Shown piece after piece: positions 18,061 to 26,471 of a stretch of DNA of 64,000 nucleotides; position 1 is the first letter of the stretch; every line of letters begins with the position of its first letter. Origin of the DNA: Actibacterium lipolyticum (lineage in GTDB: Bacteria > Pseudomonadota > Alphaproteobacteria > Rhodobacterales > Rhodobacteraceae); NCBI RefSeq assembly GCF_900184935.1, contig NZ_FXYE01000001.1, positions 868,001 to 932,000 of the forward strand. Direction: 5' to 3'. The position numbers and the translations under genes are program-made. Under the pieces are notes generated by a model. The model was given only the letters and a program-made list of their open reading frames with translations, was not told the origin of the DNA and did no database searches.

Positions 18061-19425
18061 ATGGGGTATATGGCTGCTGAACTAACATACCCTCAACATC
18101 TGCGCGCGCTTCTGGTGCTGGGGCTGCCCTTGATCGGCAGCAATCTGGCGCAGTTCGCCATCTCGCTTACGGATGCGGTGATGTTGGGCTGGTATGATGT
18201 TGAAGCGCTGGCGGGCCAAGTGCTGGGCAGCACTGTCTTCTTTATCTTGTTTCTATTCGGGTCAGGGTTTGCATTGGCGGTGATGCCGATGATCGCAACG
18301 GCTGCGGCCTCGGGCGAGGAACGGCAGGTCCGGCGCGTGACCCGGATGGGGCTTTGGCAGGCCGCAGCGTTTGGCGTGCTGACGCTGCCTGTGTTTTTGG
18401 CATCGGGCCCGCTGTTACGCGCCGCAGGGCAAGCAGACAGCGCGGCCCAACTTGCGCATCAGTATCTGGTGATCAACGGTTGGGCGATGGTGCCCGCGCT
18501 GATCGTGATGGTCTTGAAAAGCTATCTGGCCGCACTGGAACGGACCCGCGTCGTGCTGTGGGTTACGCTGGGCGCGGTCGGTGTGAACATCTTGGTCAAC
18601 TATGCGCTTATCTTTGGCAATTGGAACGCGCCAGAGTTGGGCATACGCGGCGCAGCAATTGCATCGTTGGTTGTGCACATCGCATCGATGCTGGCGCTGG
18701 TTGCCTACGCGGCCTGGGCCACGCCGGAACACACGATATTTCAACGCCTGTGGCGGCCCGACTGGGAAGCGGCGGTTCAGGTTTTTCGGTTGGGGTGGCC
18801 CATTGGGCTGACCAGCTTGGCAGAGGTGGGGTTGTTTGGCGCGGCATCGTTGATGATGGGATGGCTGGGGACATTGCCGTTGGCGGCCCATGGTATCGCC
18901 CTGCAAATCGCGTCTGCGACCTTCATGGCGCATCTCGGGCTTTCCAGCGCCGTAACTGTCCTTGCAGGAAAGGCGCTGGGGCAGCGGAACGAGGCGAACC
19001 TGCGCCGCACCGCCATCGTGGGCATCACGTTGTCGATGTCCCTTGCCGGGGCGACGATGGTTCTGTTCTTTGCGATGCCTGAAACGCTGATAGGGTTATT
19101 CCTTGATCCGGCCGATCCTGCCCGTTCCGATGTTATGGCAATTGCAGTTGGGCTGCTTGCTGCTGCGGCGGTGTTCCAAGTGGCGGATTCGGCGCAGGTT
19201 ATGGCGCTGGGGCTGTTGCGCGGGGTTCAGGACACGCGGGTGCCGATGGTCATGGCCGGGATCAGTTATTGGTTGGTCGGCATGCCCGTGGCCTATGCGC
19301 TGGGCTTCGTTTTGGACATGGGCGGGGTGGGGATCTGGCTGGGCCTTGCCGCCGGTCTGGCCCTTGCCGGTGTGTTGATGATGACCCGTTTCTGGCGAGG
19401 TCGGGCGCGGTTGGCCCGGTCATAG
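18061..19425 (+). CDS. MATE family efflux transporter
   Basis: An inner-membrane antiporter of the multidrug and toxic compound extrusion family, about 454 residues with twelve hydrophobic segments. The opening LRALLVLGLPLIGSNLAQFAI and the repeat in the second half (VFRLGWPIGLTSLAEVGLFG) are typical of the NorM branch. It would use a sodium or proton gradient to expel cationic compounds. The start is uncertain: the ATG at 18061 and the ATG at 18070 lack a good ribosome binding site, while a TTG at 18025 lies close behind GGGGG. No regulator gene is adjacent. Confidence 0.88.
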   Translation: MGYMAAELTYPQHLRALLVLGLPLIGSNLAQFAISLTDAVMLGWYDVEALAGQVLGSTVFFILFLFGSGFALAVMPMIATAAASGEERQVRRVTRMGLWQAAAFGVLTLPVFLASGPLLRAAGQADSAAQLAHQYLVINGWAMVPALIVMVLKSYLAALERTRVVLWVTLGAVGVNILVNYALIFGNWNAPELGIRGAAIASLVVHIASMLALVAYAAWATPEHTIFQRLWRPDWEAAVQVFRLGWPIGLTSLAEVGLFGAASLMMGWLGTLPLAAHGIALQIASATFMAHLGLSSAVTVLAGKALGQRNEANLRRTAIVGITLSMSLAGATMVLFFAMPETLIGLFLDPADPARSDVMAIAVGLLAAAAVFQVADSAQVMALGLLRGVQDTRVPMVMAGISYWLVGMPVAYALGFVLDMGGVGIWLGLAAGLALAGVLMMTRFWRGRARLARS

Positions 19426-19442
19426 CGTTTGGGGCGCATCGG

Positions 19443-19475
19443 TTGACAATGCGCGTTTGTCAGAGCTGGTTATGA
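19443..19475 (+). promoter_or_regulatory. Inverted repeat and possible promoter before the LysR gene
   Basis: TGACAA-N7-TTGTCA (19444-19462) is a perfect 6-bp inverted repeat. Its left arm is part of a consensus-like -35 hexamer TTGACA (19443-19448), followed by TTAT-rich sequence about 20 bases on. The repeat overlaps the promoter, so a repressor, perhaps the LysR protein itself, could block RNA polymerase there. Confidence 0.4.
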
Positions 19476-19503
19476 AAACCGGAAATTGAGAAGAGCGTGA
19501 TTT

Positions 19504-20481
19504 ATGACGGACGGTTCAACCACTCCCGAACAGACGGGGGCTGACGCGACACACTCTCTTCCTTCCGACTGGCAACCAGAACTGCGCACTTTGCGGTATT
19601 TCCTGTGCGTGGCCGAAGAAAAGAACATGACCCGCGCGTCAGAAAGGTTGCGCATCGCCCAGCCCGCGCTAAGCCGTCAGATCGCGCGGCTTGAGGCAGA
19701 TCTTGGTCTGAAAGTGTTTAACCGCACCGCACGTGGCATGGATATTACCGAAGCTGGCGAAATTCTTCAGCGGCGCGCTTATGCGATTATGGCGCAGTTG
19801 GCACAGGCCCATCACGACGTCACTGCGCATGTGGATGTTCCGCGTGGTGTGGTCGTTGTCGGGATGCCGCCAACCCCGGGTGAATTCATCGTTCCCCCGT
19901 TGTTGGAGAGGATAAAATCCGACTATCCCGAAATTGAATTACGTTTTGTCGAAGGCTTCAGTCGTGAGCTGGAGACAAAGCTTCAACGCGGCGAAATCGG
20001 GGTTGCCGTCATGCACGAGGCCCCCGTCGGCGAGGATATCGTCAGTTCGCCACTGTTGGTCGAACATTTATATGTCGTCGGCCCCTGCGGCGCGTTGAAC
20101 AAAGCAAGCTACCCCCTGTCCGAGGCATTAAGCCTGCCGTTGATCATGCCAAGCCGCCCGAATTTCTTGCGGATACTGGTGGATAAACATGCCGATATGA
20201 TCAACGCGGATTTGAACATCGTTCAGCGCGCCGACGGTGTTTGGCACCTTAAGGCGTTGGTGCGTCACGGGCATGGTTTTACCATTCTGACCTATGGCGG
20301 CGTGCTTTCAGAAATCCAGAATGGCTCGTTAGAGGCACGGCCAATAACGGATCCGCAAATTGAATGGACGCTGTGTATTGCGACCAAATCTGACCAACGC
20401 AGCAAAAAGGCCGTTCAAGTTGTAGAGGCGGTCACAAAAGAGATCGTCGATAATTTGGTGTCGCGGGGCGTCTGGCGCTAA
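19504..20481 (+). CDS. LysR-family transcriptional regulator of the TRAP operon
   Basis: A 325-residue LysR-type regulator. The winged helix-turn-helix is at about residues 28-90 (LRYFLCVAEEKNMTRASERL, then AQPALSRQIARLEADLGLKVF). The effector domain begins near 115 (GVVVVGMPPTPGEFIVPPLL). An extra 25-residue N-terminal tail is unusual for the family. It lies directly upstream of, and in the same direction as, the dctPQM catabolic operon, so it is the likely regulator of that operon in response to its substrate. A palindrome overlapping its own promoter suggests autoregulation. Confidence 0.9.
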   Translation: MTDGSTTPEQTGADATHSLPSDWQPELRTLRYFLCVAEEKNMTRASERLRIAQPALSRQIARLEADLGLKVFNRTARGMDITEAGEILQRRAYAIMAQLAQAHHDVTAHVDVPRGVVVVGMPPTPGEFIVPPLLERIKSDYPEIELRFVEGFSRELETKLQRGEIGVAVMHEAPVGEDIVSSPLLVEHLYVVGPCGALNKASYPLSEALSLPLIMPSRPNFLRILVDKHADMINADLNIVQRADGVWHLKALVRHGHGFTILTYGGVLSEIQNGSLEARPITDPQIEWTLCIATKSDQRSKKAVQVVEAVTKEIVDNLVSRGVWR

Positions 20482-20492
20482 GTCATGCCTAA

Positions 20493-20523
20493 ATGGTATT
20501 GATCTGATATCTCCATAGTATTG
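20493..20523 (+). promoter_or_regulatory. Direct repeat upstream of dctP
   Basis: ATGGTATTG (20493-20501) recurs as ATAGTATTG (20515-20523), 22 bases apart from start to start, about two helical turns. It lies 71-101 bases before the dctP start, just after the LysR gene, where the operon promoter is expected. It may be a regulator site; no protein is assigned. Confidence 0.3.
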
Positions 20524-20593
20524 GAAGCATGTCTTTCCAGAACATAGGGTGGCCGTGGGCTGGGAGGACGGCCCCCGATTTCTGGGAGGAAAA

Positions 20594-21619
20594 ATGAAAC
20601 ACACACATTTCTTGCGCACGACGTTTCTTGCGCTTGGTGCTTGCGCTGGGCTTGCTGGTGAAGCTGCTGCTGAAACCTACAAATGGATTACCTTTAAGCC
20701 GCAGGGCGCAGGTGATGCGCAGGCCGTGACCACGCAGTGGCTTGTTGACGAATTCGCCGCGCGCACCGGTGGGGAACATAAGATCGAGGTATTTTGGGGC
20801 GGTTCCGTCGCGAAAACGCGCGAAATTCCCGAAGCGCTTGCCGCAGGTGTTGGCGATTTCGGCGATGTCATTACGCCGTACTTTCCCGACATGATGCCCC
20901 TGAACAACGCGGTCGGGTTCTTCATTCCCCAGCCGATGGGAACGGCCGAGGTTGGGCATTTCATTGAGAATTTGCACGCGACCTATCCTGAATTCAAACA
21001 AGAGCTGGCCGATCACAACCTTTATGCGTTTGGCTTTCGCCCACTCGAAGCTTACGGGCTTTTGTGCACCAAGCCTGTGAACAGCTTGGCTGATATGGCG
21101 GGTCTGCGGGTTCGTTCTTATGGCTTTGCCTATCCCAAACTTATCGAAGCAATGGGGGCGACGCCGGTGTCCATCGCGACCTCGGAAACCTACGAGGCAT
21201 TGCAGCGGTCTATCGTTGACTGCACGCCCATTGGGCCTGCTTTGGCGCGCGGTTGGAAGTATGACGAAGTCGCCAAGTATTATATCGAAGTACCGCTTGG
21301 CGCGTCCTTCGGGCACCTGCTGGCGATGAACCTGGACAGTTACAACAATATGGATGCGGAAACCCAAGCGGTCGTTGATCAATTGGGCCGGGACTATCTT
21401 GTGGAATACGCCCGTGTGCTTGACGAAGACGCCGCGCGTGTGCGCGATCTTTGGACCGGCGATCTTGGCGTCGAGGTGATCGATTTCCCTGTCGCTGAAC
21501 TTTACGACCTGATCGACGATGCAGGCATCCAAGGTGTGCGGGCCGAGTGGATCGAAAAGGCGAATGCCGCAGGGCTTCCAGCGGACGAAATCGTCAAAAG
21601 CTTGTCCTTCGCCGAATAA
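20594..21619 (+). CDS. TRAP transporter solute-binding protein (DctP family)
   Basis: The periplasmic substrate-binding subunit of a tripartite ATP-independent transporter. The 341-residue precursor has a signal peptide (about residues 1-26, ending AGEAAA) and the DctP-family fold, with the region ADMAGLRVRSYGFAYPKLIEAMG containing the conserved arginine that binds a carboxylate (R in LRVRS). The ATG at 20594 follows GGGAGGA. The ligand is likely an organic acid, possibly an aromatic one given the downstream enzymes, but it is not readable from sequence. A strong hairpin separates this gene from the two permease genes. Confidence 0.93.
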   Translation: MKHTHFLRTTFLALGACAGLAGEAAAETYKWITFKPQGAGDAQAVTTQWLVDEFAARTGGEHKIEVFWGGSVAKTREIPEALAAGVGDFGDVITPYFPDMMPLNNAVGFFIPQPMGTAEVGHFIENLHATYPEFKQELADHNLYAFGFRPLEAYGLLCTKPVNSLADMAGLRVRSYGFAYPKLIEAMGATPVSIATSETYEALQRSIVDCTPIGPALARGWKYDEVAKYYIEVPLGASFGHLLAMNLDSYNNMDAETQAVVDQLGRDYLVEYARVLDEDAARVRDLWTGDLGVEVIDFPVAELYDLIDDAGIQGVRAEWIEKANAAGLPADEIVKSLSFAE

Positions 21620-21650
21620 GCCCAACCGACAATCGAAGAACAACTTCGCA

Positions 21651-21678
21651 GGCCGCCCAACCATTTGGGAGGGCGGCC
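21651..21678 (+). other. Intercistronic hairpin between dctP and dctQ
   Basis: GGCCGCCC (21651-21658) and GGGCGGCC (21671-21678) form a perfect 8-bp GC stem with a 12-base loop, without a T run. Such hairpins commonly protect the 3' end of binding-protein mRNA or cause partial termination, giving more DctP than permease. Confidence 0.6.
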
Positions 21679-21704
21679 AAGCGACTGCTTGAAAGTACGA
21701 AAAC

Positions 21705-22229
21705 ATGCAAAGAATAGAGACCTTGGGCAGGCACTATGGGGCCTTTTTGACCCTGTGTGGCACTGTCGCTGGGGCGCTGACCTTTGGGGTTATGTGCCTT
21801 GTCGTGGCCAACGCGGTTATGCGCTATGGGTTTAACCGTCCGATTGCGGGAACGCTGGAACTGACCGAAGGCGCGCTGCCTTTCATGATCTTCTTATCGC
21901 TCGCGCTGACCCAGTTTCATGGCGGGCACATCAAGGTGGTGTTGCTGACTCAGGCGCTTTCACCGGCTCTGGCACGCGCGGCAAAGGTCTTTGCGATGTT
22001 GCTGGGGGCGGTGCTTTTTGCATGGGCGGCCTACGCGGGCTGGCTGATGGCGGTGAAAAGCTTCGCGATGGGCGAACTTGAACGCGGGTCTATCCGCTTT
22101 CCGATCTGGCCGGTGAAGTTCGCTGTTTTCTTCGGCCTTATGCTGCTTTCGATCCAATTTTTTCTGGATGCCATCTATTGCGCATTGGGCGGCAACCTAG
22201 ACGAACCAAGCCAAGAGGTGACGCCATGA
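21705..22229 (+). CDS. TRAP transporter small permease (DctQ family)
   Basis: The small membrane subunit of the TRAP transporter, 174 residues with four membrane spans. The first follows a short cytoplasmic N-terminus (MQRIETLGRHYGAF). The conserved DctQ region NAVMRYGFNRPIAGTLELTEG is present near residues 38-60. It connects the binding protein to the large permease. The last bases overlap the start of dctM as ATGA, implying translational coupling and equal amounts of the two membrane subunits. Confidence 0.92.
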   Translation: MQRIETLGRHYGAFLTLCGTVAGALTFGVMCLVVANAVMRYGFNRPIAGTLELTEGALPFMIFLSLALTQFHGGHIKVVLLTQALSPALARAAKVFAMLLGAVLFAWAAYAGWLMAVKSFAMGELERGSIRFPIWPVKFAVFFGLMLLSIQFFLDAIYCALGGNLDEPSQEVTP

Positions 22230-23536
22230 GTTCGCTATTGATTGGCGGTATCGGGGTCGGTGGGCTATTCGTTCTGATCCTGCTTGGTGTGAACGTGATG
22301 GTTGCTTTGGGCACCGTTGGCGCCCTTGGCTTGGCCGCGATTGTGGGCACGACCGGCGCGACGGCAATGCTTGGCACGGTGTTTTTCGACACGACCCACA
22401 GCTTTCACTTCTCGGTCATCCCTCTGTTCTTGTTGATGGGCTTTTTCGCGATGCGCGCTGGCCTTGGTGAGGACCTGTTCGAGGCAACGACCCGCTGGTT
22501 CGGAAATCTGCGCGGCGGTCTAGCCATTTCCACGACATTGGGGGCGGCGGCGTTCGGCGCGGCTTCGGGGTCTTCTGTTGGAACGGCGACGGTTTTCACC
22601 AAGCTTGCACTGCCGCAGATGCTTTCACGCGGGTATGACAAAAGCCTTGCGTCGGCCTCTATCGCGATTGCGGGCACGTTGGCTGTGATGATCCCTCCGT
22701 CCGCCTTGGTGGTTGTTTACGGTATTCTTACGGACAGCTCGATCGGGTCGCTGCTTATCGCTGGCTTCATTCCGGGTATCGTCTTTGCGATCATACTTTG
22801 CGGGGCGATCTGGATCACCGTGTGGCGCAAGCCCGAGCTTGCCCCGATTGAGGTTCAGACCTTTACCTTGCGCGAAAAACTATCGTCGCTGCGGCTGGCT
22901 GGTCCGTTGGTTTTGATCATCATTTTGATCGTGTCGGGGCTTTATCTGGGTATCTTTACCCCGACCGAGGCAGGCGGCGTCGGCGCATTCACGACGCTAA
23001 TTCTGGCAGTGATCCGTCACCGTGGTTTCAAAGGGGTCGAACTGAAAAAGACCCTTCTAGAAACCATCCAGACCTCGGCGATGATTTTCGGGATCCTGAT
23101 CTGCGCCCTTGTGTTTTCCAAGTTTCTTGCGCTGTCGGGCGTTGCAAATACCGTTGGTGGGTATCTTGTTGGGCTGGATGTGAACCGTTGGGTCATCGTT
23201 CTTCTGGTGTCACTTATCTACCTTGCGCTTGGGATGATGATGGATGCGCCCGCATTGCTGGCGATTACACTGCCAATCACGCATCCGGTGATGATGGACC
23301 TTGGCTTTGATCCAATCTGGTTCGGGATCTACGTAGTTCTGCTGGTCGAAATTGGCGCTGTAACACCACCGGTTGGGATCAACTGTTTCGTAGTTCAGTC
23401 CGCTTCTGAAGGGCGCGTCAAGCTTGAGGAGGTGTTCAAAGGCCTCGTTCCGTTTGTGCTTGCCGGTTTTGCCATGCTGATCTTGCTGTGCGTCTTTCCG
23501 CAGATCGCGCTTTTCCTGCCGGAGACGATGCGATGA
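22226..23536 (+). CDS. TRAP transporter large permease (DctM family)
   Basis: The transport channel subunit, 436 residues with about twelve hydrophobic segments. Typical DctM features are IPLFLLMGFFAMRAGLG near residue 70, GAASGSSVGTATVFTKLALP near 115, IPPSALVVVYG near 155, and TPTEAGGVGAFTTLILA near 250. The ATG at 22226 overlaps the dctQ stop; the longer open frame upstream is inside dctQ. It uses a sodium or proton gradient to import the ligand delivered by DctP. The gene also overlaps the next (GST) gene by four bases. Confidence 0.94.
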   Translation: MSSLLIGGIGVGGLFVLILLGVNVMVALGTVGALGLAAIVGTTGATAMLGTVFFDTTHSFHFSVIPLFLLMGFFAMRAGLGEDLFEATTRWFGNLRGGLAISTTLGAAAFGAASGSSVGTATVFTKLALPQMLSRGYDKSLASASIAIAGTLAVMIPPSALVVVYGILTDSSIGSLLIAGFIPGIVFAIILCGAIWITVWRKPELAPIEVQTFTLREKLSSLRLAGPLVLIIILIVSGLYLGIFTPTEAGGVGAFTTLILAVIRHRGFKGVELKKTLLETIQTSAMIFGILICALVFSKFLALSGVANTVGGYLVGLDVNRWVIVLLVSLIYLALGMMMDAPALLAITLPITHPVMMDLGFDPIWFGIYVVLLVEIGAVTPPVGINCFVVQSASEGRVKLEEVFKGLVPFVLAGFAMLILLCVFPQIALFLPETMR

Positions 23537-24198
23537 AGCAGCAGAAACCCTTATCATCTGGTCCGGCGCTTTGCGGTGCCGGTACCGGGGGGCGCGCGAT
23601 CCTGCGTTCGACGCTGACGTCGCCCTATGGGCGTAAGGTACGCATGGCCGCGCATACGCTTGGGCTTTTCGACAAGATCCAAGTTGTTCCGGGCGATACG
23701 CGTGATCCCAACGATGATCTGCGTGTTCAAAACCCGTTGGGCAAGATGCCTTGTCTGCTGACTAACGACGCCACGTTGTTCGATAGCCGCGTGATCCTAG
23801 AATATTTGGATGCGCAGGCAGGGGGTGCACGCATCATTCCGGCAGATGGAATAGCGCGCTATCGCTGTTTGACGCTGGCGGCACTGGCCGACGGGGTCAC
23901 GGATGCCGCCCTTTTGATGGTTTACGAAGGCCGGTTCCGCGACAGGGATCAGGTCAGCCAAGTTTGGCTGGACCATCAAAGTGACAAGATCGCCCGTGCG
24001 CTTAGCGCGCTGAGCGTTGCGCCACCTGCGCCAGAGAAAACTGATGTTGCCTCTATCTCGTTGGCTTGCGCGCTTGGGTACCTTGATTGGCGCAAGTCAC
24101 GCGCTTGGCGCGAAGAATGGCCCCAACTTGTCGCGTGGCTTTCCCGGTTTTCGGCAAACGAGCCGGCTTTTAACCTAACGGAGCAACCCAATGACTGA
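23533..24198 (+). CDS. Glutathione S-transferase family protein
   Basis: A 221-residue protein with an N-terminal thioredoxin-like GST domain (ILRSTLTSPYGRKVRMAAHT, the Ser being a candidate glutathione-activating residue; NPLGKMPCLL with the cis-proline; then LFDSRVILEYLD for glutathione binding) and a helical C-terminal domain. It is co-translated with dctM and with the next gene through 4- and 8-base overlaps. In a catabolic operon it may isomerise, dehalogenate or cleave an ether bond of the imported substrate using glutathione. Which of these applies cannot be told. Confidence 0.87.
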   Translation: MKQQKPLSSGPALCGAGTGGRAILRSTLTSPYGRKVRMAAHTLGLFDKIQVVPGDTRDPNDDLRVQNPLGKMPCLLTNDATLFDSRVILEYLDAQAGGARIIPADGIARYRCLTLAALADGVTDAALLMVYEGRFRDRDQVSQVWLDHQSDKIARALSALSVAPPAPEKTDVASISLACALGYLDWRKSRAWREEWPQLVAWLSRFSANEPAFNLTEQPND

Positions 24199-24754
24199 CT
24201 GGCCCAAGCAACGGCTGGCCGCGCCCGATCCTGAAAGCTATTCGGATCGACAGCGCGAAATCCACGACGCAATCGCAAGCGGCCCGCGCGGTGGCGTGCG
24301 TGGGCCACTTGCCATCTGGCTGCATCGCCCAGAACTGGCGGCGAAAGCACAGGACCTTGGCAGATACTGCCGCTATGACAGCGCACTTGAGCCACGGCTT
24401 TCAGAACTGGCGATCCTGACGATGGCGCGCCACTGGGGGGCTGAATACGAATGGTTCGCGCATAAACCCGCGGGGCTAAAGGCAGGCCTATCTGCTGACA
24501 TCGTCGAAGCAATCCGCACCGGCCAAACACCGCAGTTCGCCTCGGACGAAGAGCAAGCCGTTTATGATGTGTCATTGTCCGTGCTGGAAACGCGTGGGGT
24601 CAGCGATGACCTTTTCGAACGCGCGAAAGCGGCACTTGGCCAAGATCGCCTTGTCGATCTGATCGGTGTGCTTGGCTATTATTCGTTGATTTCTATGACA
24701 CTTAATGTGTTCCGGATCTCTCCGCCACGCACGGCTGGGCGAGAGCTGACATGA
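24191..24754 (+). CDS. Carboxymuconolactone decarboxylase-family protein
   Basis: A 187-residue protein of the CMD/AhpD superfamily. The core is ELAILTMARHWGAEYEWFAH near residues 75-94, which keeps the Glu and the His of the family but has no CxxC, so it is not an AhpD-type peroxidase partner. The N-terminus carries YSDRQREIHDAIASGPRGGV, common in gamma-carboxymuconolactone-decarboxylase-like proteins of aromatic pathways. It likely catalyses a lactone or decarboxylation step, although many such homologues have no proven reaction. It overlaps both neighbours. Confidence 0.85.
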   Translation: MTDWPKQRLAAPDPESYSDRQREIHDAIASGPRGGVRGPLAIWLHRPELAAKAQDLGRYCRYDSALEPRLSELAILTMARHWGAEYEWFAHKPAGLKAGLSADIVEAIRTGQTPQFASDEEQAVYDVSLSVLETRGVSDDLFERAKAALGQDRLVDLIGVLGYYSLISMTLNVFRISPPRTAGRELT

Positions 24755-25629
24755 ACGACGCGCCTATTACGTGGAACCCATCGCCATCTAAACCCAAACT
24801 CAAGCTACCGACTGGCGCGACGGATACGCATGTGCATGTCTTCGGCCCAACCGACAGATTTCCATACCCGGAAACCAGCAAGTTCAAGCCGGGCGATGCG
24901 CCAAAGGAACGCCTGTTTGCGCTTCACGAAATGCTTGGCATTGATCGTTGTGTCATCGTGCAATCGGGGTGTCATGGGTATGACAATTCGGCCGTTGCGG
25001 ATGCCCTGGCTGCGCGTCCGGGGCGGTATTTGGGCATCGCACTTGCGCCGCACGACATTTCGGGGGCTGAAATCAAGCGCCTGGATGGGCAGGGCTTTCG
25101 GGGTGTCCGGTTCAACTATATGTCCCACCTTGCCCCGGGCGCAGGCCCTGACGAATTACGGGCCCTTGCCCCACGTCTTGCAGATGCGGGGTGGCAGCTT
25201 CTGGTCCATATGGAAGCTGGACTGATTGCAGAAATGGCTCCGGTCTTGGCGCAACTACCTTGTCCTGTTGTGATCGATCACATGGGGCGCATTGATGCGT
25301 CTCTTGGGTTTGATCAGGCCCCGTTCAACGCATTGCTTCGACTGGGCCAACATGATCACATCTGGCTAAAGGTTTCGGGTTCCGAGCGTAGCTCTGTCCA
25401 AGAGCCGCCATATGCGGACGCGACCCCGTTTGCCGCGAAACTGGTACAGACCTTTCCGGACCGGACGATTTGGGGCACCGATTGGCCGCACCCCAATTTC
25501 CGCGCGGCGCCGCCGGATGATGGCGTGCTTGTCGATCTGCTTTCAGACATCTGCACGGACGACGCAGCACTTAAACGGGTGTTGGTTGATAATCCTCAAC
25601 GCCTCTATAATTTCGGGAATTCGGTATGA
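24751..25629 (+). CDS. Amidohydrolase 2 family hydrolase, LigI-like
   Basis: A 292-residue TIM-barrel hydrolase of the amidohydrolase_2 family. The metal-site motif is ATDTHVHVFGP (HxH near residue 28), with VIDHMG near 180 and WGTDWPHPNF near 243 supplying the catalytic Asp. This pattern closely resembles 2-pyrone-4,6-dicarboxylate lactonase (LigI) of the protocatechuate 4,5-cleavage pathway. No other enzymes of that pathway lie here, so a related lactonase acting on a different ring-cleavage product is equally possible. It overlaps both neighbours by four bases. Confidence 0.85.
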   Translation: MNDAPITWNPSPSKPKLKLPTGATDTHVHVFGPTDRFPYPETSKFKPGDAPKERLFALHEMLGIDRCVIVQSGCHGYDNSAVADALAARPGRYLGIALAPHDISGAEIKRLDGQGFRGVRFNYMSHLAPGAGPDELRALAPRLADAGWQLLVHMEAGLIAEMAPVLAQLPCPVVIDHMGRIDASLGFDQAPFNALLRLGQHDHIWLKVSGSERSSVQEPPYADATPFAAKLVQTFPDRTIWGTDWPHPNFRAAPPDDGVLVDLLSDICTDDAALKRVLVDNPQRLYNFGNSV

Positions 25630-26426
25630 CTGGGCGCTTGGAAGGCAAAGTCGCGATTATTACGGGCGCGGGGTGTGTCGGCGCGGGCTGGGGTAACGGG
25701 CGCGCGGCCTGTGTGCGGTTCGCACAGGAAGGCGCAAAAATATTCGCGGTTGATTTGAACAGTGCGACGATGATTGAAACCGTGGAACGGACCCGTGCAG
25801 TTGGCGGCGATATCGAAACGCATTTGTGCGATGTTACAGACCGAAGCGCGGTGGAAAACATGGTCGCGGCCTGTATCGACCGTTTCGGCAGGGTGGATGT
25901 GTTGGTCAATAACGTCGGTGGTTCGGCCAAGGGCGGCCCCGAAGATCTGGACGAAGAGGTTTGGGACAAGCAGGTCGATTTCAACCTCAAGTCGGTCTAT
26001 TTGACTTGCCGGTCCGTCCTTCCACATATGGCGGCGCAGGGCAGCGGTGCGATCGTAAATACATCTTCGACTTCGGGTCTTCGGTGGACGGGCGCCGCGC
26101 AATGCGCCTATGCCGCGACCAAGGCCGGGGTGATCCAGTTCAGTCGTGTCGTTGCCGTTGAATACGCAGCAAAAGGCGTGCGGGTGAATACCGTCGTTCC
26201 CGGGCAGCTCCACACACCCATGGTTGAGGCGCGGCTTGCCGGGCAGCGCGCGGGCGGCGACGTGGATGCATTGTTGAAAACGCGCGTTTCCCGCATTCCA
26301 ATGGGGTGGATGGGCGATGGGCGTGACACCGCCAACGCGGCTTTGTTTCTAGCGTCGGACGAGGCACGCTTTGTCACCGGTACAGAAATTGTCGTCGATG
26401 GCGGGATGAGCGTGCGGTGCGATTAA
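25626..26426 (+). CDS. Short-chain dehydrogenase/reductase
   Basis: A 266-residue NAD(P)-dependent SDR, the last gene of the TRAP operon. The nucleotide-binding loop is TGAGCVGAGWGNGRA near residue 15, slightly longer than the usual TGxxxGxG. The second motif is VNNVGGSAKGG near 95, and the catalytic residues are Ser in NTSSTSG and Tyr/Lys in YAATK. D-N at VDLN after beta-2 suggests NAD preference. It would oxidise or reduce an alcohol or ketone intermediate of the imported compound. It overlaps the hydrolase gene by four bases (ATGA). Confidence 0.92.
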   Translation: MTGRLEGKVAIITGAGCVGAGWGNGRAACVRFAQEGAKIFAVDLNSATMIETVERTRAVGGDIETHLCDVTDRSAVENMVAACIDRFGRVDVLVNNVGGSAKGGPEDLDEEVWDKQVDFNLKSVYLTCRSVLPHMAAQGSGAIVNTSSTSGLRWTGAAQCAYAATKAGVIQFSRVVAVEYAAKGVRVNTVVPGQLHTPMVEARLAGQRAGGDVDALLKTRVSRIPMGWMGDGRDTANAALFLASDEARFVTGTEIVVDGGMSVRCD

Positions 26427-26439
26427 GTACGCACAGATT

Positions 26440-26465
26440 GATCCCCCGGCATAGCCGGGCGGATC
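26440..26465. terminator. Hairpin at the end of the TRAP operon
   Basis: GATCC-CCCGGC, loop ATA, GCCGGG-C-GGATC forms an 11-pair stem with one bulged base. It lies between the convergent stops at 26426 and 26472. There is no T run, so its efficiency as a terminator is uncertain. Confidence 0.45.
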
Positions 26466-26471
26466 GGTATG

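Noticed and set aside
20501-20513. A possible Fnr box (TTGATCTGATATC) before dctP
   Set aside because: Only the left arm fits; the right arm does not match ATCAA.
20489-21706. A 405-codon open frame opposite dctP
   Set aside because: It spans the dctP promoter, gene and hairpin on the wrong strand, with no domain match.
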